From assembly GCF_016714275.1 (NCBI RefSeq), contig NZ_JADJNP010000004.1, forward strand, positions 124,001 to 188,000: a stretch of DNA of 64,000 bases. The letters run 5' to 3'. The position numbers and the translations under genes are program-made. This document shows positions 58,520 to 64,000 of this stretch, one piece after another. Under the pieces are notes generated by a model. That model did no database searches and was not told the origin of the DNA. It was given only the letters and a program-made list of their open reading frames with translations. The DNA is from Tessaracoccus sp. (GTDB taxonomy: Bacteria; Actinomycetota; Actinomycetes; Propionibacteriales; Propionibacteriaceae). Position 1 is the stretch's first letter. Every line of letters begins with the position of its first letter.

Positions 58520-61500
58520 CGCACGACGACCTCGTGGAGGCGGGCCTTGTAGCCGTTGTCTGTCGGGGGGAGGCTCGTGAAGTAGACCAGCACGTACTGC
58601 GTCTCGGTCGGCGTCTTGAGATCGATGGTGACGGTGCCCTTCGCGGCCTTGTCCGAGCCCACGACCTTCCAATCGGCCTCCGTGCGGGTCGACGGCTTCG
58701 AGCCCTTCGGGACACGCAGCTCGACGCTGGTCGGGTCGTTCGGGTTGTCCGCCGACAGCGTCAGGTCGACCGACGTCACCGTCCGCTTCTCGCCGAGGTC
58801 GAGCACCACGCCGACGCCGGGCTTGAGGCCGCCGAGGGTCGGGCGGTTCTTGTACCGCAGCGTCTCCCAGTACGTCGCGGGGTCGCCGTCGAAGGCCTTC
58901 GCCACGGCGTCGGGATTCTCCTCGTTGTTCCCGCCATCGGTCTCCGGGTCGAAGTCGCTCGCGCCCACGATCGCGAACGGGCCCGCCGCGGGCTCGTCCT
59001 GCGACCCGCCCGGCGTGGTAGGGCCAGACGTCCCCGGCACCGCCGCGGGCGCGGCGTTGTCCTTCGCGTTCATCGCGCCGACGACGATCAGCGACACCAC
59101 CAGCGCCAACACCGCGAGGATCAGGATTGCCCAGAGCGCGCGCCGATGCTGCCCGGAGGCGGACGTTGGCCTGATCGCGCCCAGCGGACTGGTCGGCGTC
59201 GACGGACCCGACGACGCGGCCACCGGAACCGGGCGCGCGGGCGACGCCGCAGAAGTCGGCTCATCCCGCGCCGGGGTCACCGCGGATCCCGGAGTCACCG
59301 CCGATCCCGGCGTGGTCACCCATGCTGCGGGCGAAGACGACGAGTCCGTCGCCCAAGACGCGGAAGAACCCGTCGCATCCCCTGCGACGGTCTTGACCGG
59401 CGCGGCGGGCACTCGGGACGCCGACGGCGGGTCGGCGTGGACCCAGCGCGCCGGGGACGGGGCGTCGGTCCAGGCGCGCACGCGCGCCTCCAGGTCGGCG
59501 GACGCATTCGCCGTGCCCAGCACCTGCGTCAGCATCGCGGCCAGCTGGGTCGTCGTCGTGATCCGCCGCTCGCCGGCCGCGCCGCGCTCCGTGATGGTGG
59601 TGCTGCAGATCCGGTCCAGCGCGAACGACACCCCGACCAGCACCTCGTGCGGCGGTGCGGGCTCGCCGGCGATGAGCGGCGCGGGCGCGAGACCGTAGTC
59701 GCCGGCGCCAGGCCACCGGGCCACCAGCATCGCGTAGAGCAGGTTGCCGATGCCCACGACGTCGTCGCGCTGCTTCGCGCTCCACGACCGCGACCACTGC
59801 GCGCCACCCTGGGCGAGCACGGCCTCCAGCCCGAAGCCGACAAGCTTGACGGCGCCGACGTCGGTGATGATCACGTTGTCCGGGTTCAGCCGCTCATGGA
59901 AGAGCCCGTTCTGATGGACAGGGGTCAGGGCGTCGGCCAGCTCGCGGGCCACGTACGCGGCCTCGATGGCGCTCAACGGTCCCTTGGCGAGGAGATCTGT
60001 CAGAGAGCGCCCGGCGGCGTACTCGGCGACGACGTAGCCGCCGAGGCCTTGCGAGGAGTCCATCAGCTCGACGGCATCGAGCACCCGGAGGAACCGGGAA
60101 TCGGTGGCGGCCGCGCCCTTCCGGGCCGCGGCGTGCAGCTCGACGATCCGGTCGTCGCCGGAGCCGATGACGTGGACGACCACATCGCGCGACAGCGAGT
60201 GATCGTGCGCTCGCCAGGTCTCCGTCCCGTTGCGGGAGGCCAGCAGGTTCAACAGCTCGTAGCGGGTGCTGAGCAACATGCCCTCGTGGGCGATCCGCAG
60301 GGTCGGCTCCTCGTCGTTCACCACCAGCGGGAGGCTCTCCTCCGCCGCCGTATCCTGCTCGTCGTCGGGCTCGGCCTCGTCGGCGGAGGACGGCGCCGCC
60401 GCCATCACCAACGTCGCCGGCTCGGAGGGAGCGGGAGCCGCCGCGGGCCGGTCCGGGCGGAAGACGTCCGACATGTCCATCGGCCCCGTCGTCTCCAAGT
60501 CGATGCTCTCCGGGCCGGGGGGAGGGAGGATCACCGTCGGCGGATCGTCGTCGGCCTTCACGGCATCCATGACCTCCGTCGCGCGCTGGTTGGGCTTCGC
60601 GGCGACGGGACGCCCGCGCCGGGCCGCGATCAGCCCGCCGATGCTGGACAGCTCGCGCACCTTCAACAGCCGGCCAGCGACGTAGAACGTCAGTAGGATG
60701 AGAGCCCCGCCGGCGGCGAGCGCGGCCACCTGGCCCAGCATGCGGCCGGGAATGACGTCCATCAGCCACTGGGAGAGATAGTAGGCGCCGATGCCGCCCA
60801 CGACCGAGCCGATCAGCAGCCGCAGGACGTGCAGTGCGAGCTTGCCGCCGTCGATGTCGGGGATGCGGCCCTTCAAGACCCGCCAAGAGAACGGCACGCC
60901 GACGGCGTAGGCCAGCGAATACGCCAGCGCCAGCTCCGCCGCCACCCAGGAGGGATCGTTGAACGCCCACGTGAGCAGCAGCGCCCCGACGATGTTCGCG
61001 CCGGCGATCAGCAGTTGCAGCAGGAACGGGGTCCGGGTGTCCTCGAGCGCATAGAACGTGCGCAGGCAGAGGAACTGGACCGTGAACGGGATGAGGCCGA
61101 GCGCGAACGCCATCAACGCCCAGGCGATGAAGATGGCGTCTTTCGCGCCGGCGCCTTGGCCGAACAGCAGCCCGGTGACTGGGCCCGCGAGGGAGAGGAA
61201 GGCGACGGTGGCGGGCACGATCGCGATCAGCGATAGCCGCACCGTCCGCGTGAACTCGGCCGCGACGCCCGGCTTGTCGCCGGCGGCGGCCAACCGCGAC
61301 GCGCTGGGCAGCATCGCCGTGGCCAGCGACACGGTGATCAGCGAGTGCGGCAGGATCCACAGCAGGTGCGCGTTCGAGTAAACGCTCGAGCCTGCGCCTG
61401 CGCCCGTCGCGGTGGCCGAGGTGGCGAGCTTGTTGACCACCATGAGCGCGACCTGGTTGATGCCGACGAACGCGAACGTCCACTTGGCAAGGCTGAACGT

Positions 61501-62247
61501 CTTGCCGAGGCCCGTGCCCTTTAGGTCGAAACGCGGCCGGTACCTGAACCCCACCTTGCGCAGGTAGGGCAGCAGCACCAGCATCTGGACAGCGATGCCG
61601 ATGGTGGAGCCGAGGCCGAGCAGCAGGATCTGCGGCGTCGTGAACGGCCCGGAACGGTCCGTGTCCGTTCCCCAGATGACCAGGTAGATCGCCATCACGA
61701 GGATGGAGATCACGTTGTTGGCGATCGGCGCCCACATCATGGGCCCGAACTTGTCGCGCGCGTTCAGCACCTGGCCCAGCAGGAAGAACGCGCCGTAGAA
61801 GAAGATCTGCGGGAGCGTCAGATAGGCCAACGCCACCATCGACGCGTACTGCGCGGCAAGGTCCGGCTCGCGCCACGCCGACGACGTGTAGAGCCGAGTG
61901 ACCAGCGGCGCCGCGGCCGTCACCACGACGGCGACGACGGTCACCGCCAGCAGGAACGCCGTCATGATCCGGTTCGTGTAGGCCTCGCCGCCGTCCTCGT
62001 CGTGCTTGACAGCCCGCACGATCTGCGGCACGAGCACCGTGTTCAGCGCGCCGCCGGCCAGCAGGATGTAGAGCGCGTTGGGGATCATCGAGGCGATGTC
62101 GAGCATGTCGGCCTGGCGCGTGCCGTTGCCGAGGATGAACGCGACGAGCATGACGCGCAGCACCCCGAGGATGCGCGAGATCATGGTCCCGGACGCCATC
62201 ACGGCGCTGGCGTTGATGAGCCTCTTCGTGCTGCTGACCTGGCTCAC
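58516..62247 (-). CDS. murJ: Lipid II flippase MurJ fused to a pseudokinase and extracellular domain
   Basis: About 1243 residues. Residues 1-530 form the 14-span MurJ/MviN flippase (INASAVMASGTMISRILGVLR start) that flips lipid II for peptidoglycan. After a Pro-rich linker comes a kinase-like domain around 660-900 that has lost its catalytic residues: VVVHV in place of the VAIK Lys, HERLNPDN for HRDxKPxN, and VGFG for DFG. A single span (ALWAILILAVLALVVSLIVVG) leads to an extracellular F5/8-type beta-sandwich. The layout equals mycobacterial MviN (Rv3910), whose pseudokinase recruits FhaA when phosphorylated. GTG 62247 overlaps the upstream stop by GTGA. Confidence 0.93.
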   Translation of the reverse strand: MSQVSSTKRLINASAVMASGTMISRILGVLRVMLVAFILGNGTRQADMLDIASMIPNALYILLAGGALNTVLVPQIVRAVKHDEDGGEAYTNRIMTAFLLAVTVVAVVVTAAAPLVTRLYTSSAWREPDLAAQYASMVALAYLTLPQIFFYGAFFLLGQVLNARDKFGPMMWAPIANNVISILVMAIYLVIWGTDTDRSGPFTTPQILLLGLGSTIGIAVQMLVLLPYLRKVGFRYRPRFDLKGTGLGKTFSLAKWTFAFVGINQVALMVVNKLATSATATGAGAGSSVYSNAHLLWILPHSLITVSLATAMLPSASRLAAAGDKPGVAAEFTRTVRLSLIAIVPATVAFLSLAGPVTGLLFGQGAGAKDAIFIAWALMAFALGLIPFTVQFLCLRTFYALEDTRTPFLLQLLIAGANIVGALLLTWAFNDPSWVAAELALAYSLAYAVGVPFSWRVLKGRIPDIDGGKLALHVLRLLIGSVVGGIGAYYLSQWLMDVIPGRMLGQVAALAAGGALILLTFYVAGRLLKVRELSSIGGLIAARRGRPVAAKPNQRATEVMDAVKADDDPPTVILPPPGPESIDLETTGPMDMSDVFRPDRPAAAPAPSEPATLVMAAAPSSADEAEPDDEQDTAAEESLPLVVNDEEPTLRIAHEGMLLSTRYELLNLLASRNGTETWRAHDHSLSRDVVVHVIGSGDDRIVELHAAARKGAAATDSRFLRVLDAVELMDSSQGLGGYVVAEYAAGRSLTDLLAKGPLSAIEAAYVARELADALTPVHQNGLFHERLNPDNVIITDVGAVKLVGFGLEAVLAQGGAQWSRSWSAKQRDDVVGIGNLLYAMLVARWPGAGDYGLAPAPLIAGEPAPPHEVLVGVSFALDRICSTTITERGAAGERRITTTTQLAAMLTQVLGTANASADLEARVRAWTDAPSPARWVHADPPSASRVPAAPVKTVAGDATGSSASWATDSSSSPAAWVTTPGSAVTPGSAVTPARDEPTSAASPARPVPVAASSGPSTPTSPLGAIRPTSASGQHRRALWAILILAVLALVVSLIVVGAMNAKDNAAPAAVPGTSGPTTPGGSQDEPAAGPFAIVGASDFDPETDGGNNEENPDAVAKAFDGDPATYWETLRYKNRPTLGGLKPGVGVVLDLGEKRTVTSVDLTLSADNPNDPTSVELRVPKGSKPSTRTEADWKVVGSDKAAKGTVTIDLKTPTETQYVLVYFTSLPPTDNGYKARLHEVVVR

Positions 62248-64000
62248 TCGCCCTCCTCGTTCCCCGTCGCGTCCATCTTGGCCTGTTCGCGGCGCACGGC
62301 CCTGATCCGCCACGCGGTACCGCCCAGCACCACCGCGCCCGAACCCGCGATGATCAGCCAGCCGATGCTGCCGAAGTTGGTGGCCGTGATCTCGATCGTG
62401 GTCGCCTTGCCGACGGGGACGCCGCCGCGCGTCACGACCTGTGCCTCGACGAGGGCGACGCCGTTGGCGTCGGCCTCCGGGGTGATGTTGACGGTGACCG
62501 GCTCGCCGGGCGGCAGAACCATGGGGGCCAGGTCGGGGACGCGGACGCGCTGGGGCGCGTCGGACGTGAACCGTACGCCGACGGTGACCGGCACGTCGAG
62601 CTCGTTGGTGAGCGTCGCCGGGAACGTGTTGGTGCTGGAGCCCATGACGAACGACGCGACGGCGCGCAGCTTTACCTTCGCGAGGTCGGTCGAGGGCTTG
62701 GCCGCGGCCGACAAGTAGGTGAGGGCCGCCTTCTCGTTCGCGAAGCCCGCCGAGAAGGCCGTCGCGCCCAGCTCGGAGAGGCCGGGGGACGGCTCGCCCG
62801 TCAGGTCGTAAAGGATGCTGGCCTGCCCGGCCTCGCGCTCGAGCGCCGCCGCGACCTTCCGCCAAGGCGTCGCTGGCCTCGTCTCGGGCCAGCTGAGCTC
62901 CTCGCGCACGGGAGCTGAGGGGTCGACGTGCCGCCGCCACGGGTCGAGGTGCTGGTCCGCGCGGACGTCTTGCGCATTCTCGATCAGGTACAGCGGGGGT
63001 GACGGCGCGACCAGTTCGTCGGCGATGCGCCGGGCAAGGCGCACGCCGTCGGGAAGGCCCTGCTCCGTCGGCTGGGCGCCGGCCAGGACGCGGGGGGTGC
63101 CACCGTCGCCGCCCGCCGCCCCGCGGACGATCACAGTGTTCACGGCACCCAGGCGGGTCGCGAGCTCCGGCGTCGCGCCGGCGCCGAGCACGGCGACCGT
63201 CGGTAGCTTGGCCAGCACTGCTGGCACGGCGTCGTCGGACCAGCCGAGGACGCCGGCGAGGATGCCGCTGGCGTCTGCCCTAGCCAGGTCAGGGTTTCCT
63301 GCGGGCAGCCGCAGGAGCCTGCCCTGTGCCGCGAGCGCGTCGACCCGCTTCAGCCAAGCGAGCGCGATGCCGTTGCCGTCGACGGGCTCGCCATCGACGA
63401 CGTGTTCCTCGGTGAGTCGCGCGACAGCGGCGTAGACGGCGGGGTCGATGGCGGCGAGAACGCCGGGACGCTCGGCGCTGGCCAGCAGCGTCTCGAGGCG
63501 GTCGTCGAGGTCCTCGGCCAGGCCGTCGCTCAGGAACTCGCCGCTCGGCAGCCAGGTGGGCGGCGCAGTCAGGAGTACGAGTGCACTGGACTCGACGGGC
63601 TCCGTGGCGGCGGCCACGCCGATCGCGTCGCGCCCGACGACCCGCCTGTTCTCGCCAGGGGCGTTGCCGAGCACCTGCACGCCGAGGGCGTAGGCGACAT
63701 TCGTGACCGTCAGCGGCGTGCCCTGGGTGACCAACTCTTCGACCGTTCCGCGGACCGTGAACGTGGCCCGCTCCCCGGGGGCGAGGCCCTCCTCCTGGGA
63801 GAGGATGTCGACGTTGGGTTCCTGGAACAGCCGCTGCCCCGCGGGTGGGTCGGCCAGGTGCTCGGCGAGGGCCGCGGGAGATGCGAGGGGCTGCGGCGAG
63901 CGCCAGAAGTGCACGGCGGCGTAGCGCACGGACACCGTCGACGTGTTCGTGACGGTGCCGGAGATGTCGATGACCTGCTCGCGATCGCCGAGGTCCAGCG
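62244..64000 (-). CDS. DUF6049-type membrane-anchored envelope protein, N-terminus beyond window
   Basis: At least 585 residues; the frame is open to the window edge, and the residues before the GTG at 63935 (DISGTVTNTSTVSVRYAAV) continue the same beta-domain, so the start lies outside. It shows immunoglobulin-like beta regions and an alpha/beta middle. A single C-terminal span (IGWLIIAGSGAVVLGGTAW) with a charged tail is also present. This type is regularly encoded directly upstream of murJ in actinobacteria; its role is unknown but likely linked to cell-wall synthesis. Confidence 0.82.
   Translation of the reverse strand, partial: LDLGDREQVIDISGTVTNTSTVSVRYAAVHFWRSPQPLASPAALAEHLADPPAGQRLFQEPNVDILSQEEGLAPGERATFTVRGTVEELVTQGTPLTVTNVAYALGVQVLGNAPGENRRVVGRDAIGVAAATEPVESSALVLLTAPPTWLPSGEFLSDGLAEDLDDRLETLLASAERPGVLAAIDPAVYAAVARLTEEHVVDGEPVDGNGIALAWLKRVDALAAQGRLLRLPAGNPDLARADASGILAGVLGWSDDAVPAVLAKLPTVAVLGAGATPELATRLGAVNTVIVRGAAGGDGGTPRVLAGAQPTEQGLPDGVRLARRIADELVAPSPPLYLIENAQDVRADQHLDPWRRHVDPSAPVREELSWPETRPATPWRKVAAALEREAGQASILYDLTGEPSPGLSELGATAFSAGFANEKAALTYLSAAAKPSTDLAKVKLRAVASFVMGSSTNTFPATLTNELDVPVTVGVRFTSDAPQRVRVPDLAPMVLPPGEPVTVNITPEADANGVALVEAQVVTRGGVPVGKATTIEITATNFGSIGWLIIAGSGAVVLGGTAWRIRAVRREQAKMDATGNEEGE

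Noticed and set aside
58534..60696. A 720-codon plus-strand frame opposite the MurJ fusion
   Set aside because: Arg-rich mirror frame; the minus strand encodes clear MurJ and kinase-like motifs.

Overview
The window is high-GC DNA whose gene content is clearly actinobacterial. It carries a MurJ-pseudokinase fusion preceded by a DUF6049-type gene (the arrangement seen near the actinobacterial origin), a DtxR-type iron box, Pol-Lig LigD, ROK-regulated sugar loci and several apparently leaderless genes. A member of the Propionibacteriales, for example a Tessaracoccus-like Propionibacteriaceae, is my best guess. That is an inference from gene types, not from a search.

Positions 1-13.5 kb: an alpha-glucan/sugar-acid utilisation island. 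It has a divergent ROK regulator, an LplA/B-type CUT1 ABC transporter without its own ATPase, a DUF624 protein, GH13 alpha-glucosidase, SDR, enolase-superfamily and RraA-like enzymes, a divergent GH13 and a domain-permuted GH3. Positions 13.5-17.9 kb: a sulfate/thiosulfate ABC operon (SBP, CysT, CysW, CysA) closed by an Rrf2-family regulator, with a matching palindrome in its promoter. Positions 18-22.8 kb: a YitT-like membrane protein, an Lrp/AsnC regulator, a TrmB-like regulator and a YhgE/Pip plus ATPase pair. Positions 22.8-37 kb: a second sugar island on both strands (GH31, GH13, CUT1 transporter, two ROK regulators, GH36 alpha-galactosidase, a third alpha-glucosidase). It is followed by an AAC(3)-like acetyltransferase and LigD.

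Positions 40.2-46.7 kb: a compact iron-box-controlled catechol siderophore assembly line: a 2,3-dihydroxybenzoate-AMP ligase, a stand-alone aryl carrier protein, an EntF-like serine NRPS and a phosphopantetheinyl transferase. No DHB synthesis or uptake genes are present in the window.

Positions 46.7-55.6 kb hold what I consider the most interesting part. Here lie a membrane-anchored Hsp70-like protein with DivIVA-like repeats in place of a substrate-binding domain, an EF-hand/calcium-loop protein, a tail-anchored C39-like cysteine peptidase, two dynamin-like GTPases (IniA/IniC-like), a membrane-anchored GrpE-like exchange factor and an acidic protein. An ECF sigma factor gene lies next to them. 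All four transcription units carry the same promoter-like motif CGGGAACA-N18-TC(T/C)A at identical spacing, while the sigma gene has a sigma70-type promoter. I read this as one ECF-controlled envelope/membrane-remodelling chaperone regulon.

Positions 55.6-58.5 kb: a Ro60/Rsr orthologue. Directly upstream, on the same strand, is a 200-base non-coding RNA whose middle is a circularly permuted tRNA mimic (T arm, closed acceptor hairpin, D arm), i.e. a bacterial Y RNA. The window ends with a PaiB-like gene, the MurJ-pseudokinase fusion and a truncated DUF6049-type gene. No rRNA, canonical tRNA, CRISPR array or insertion sequence was seen.
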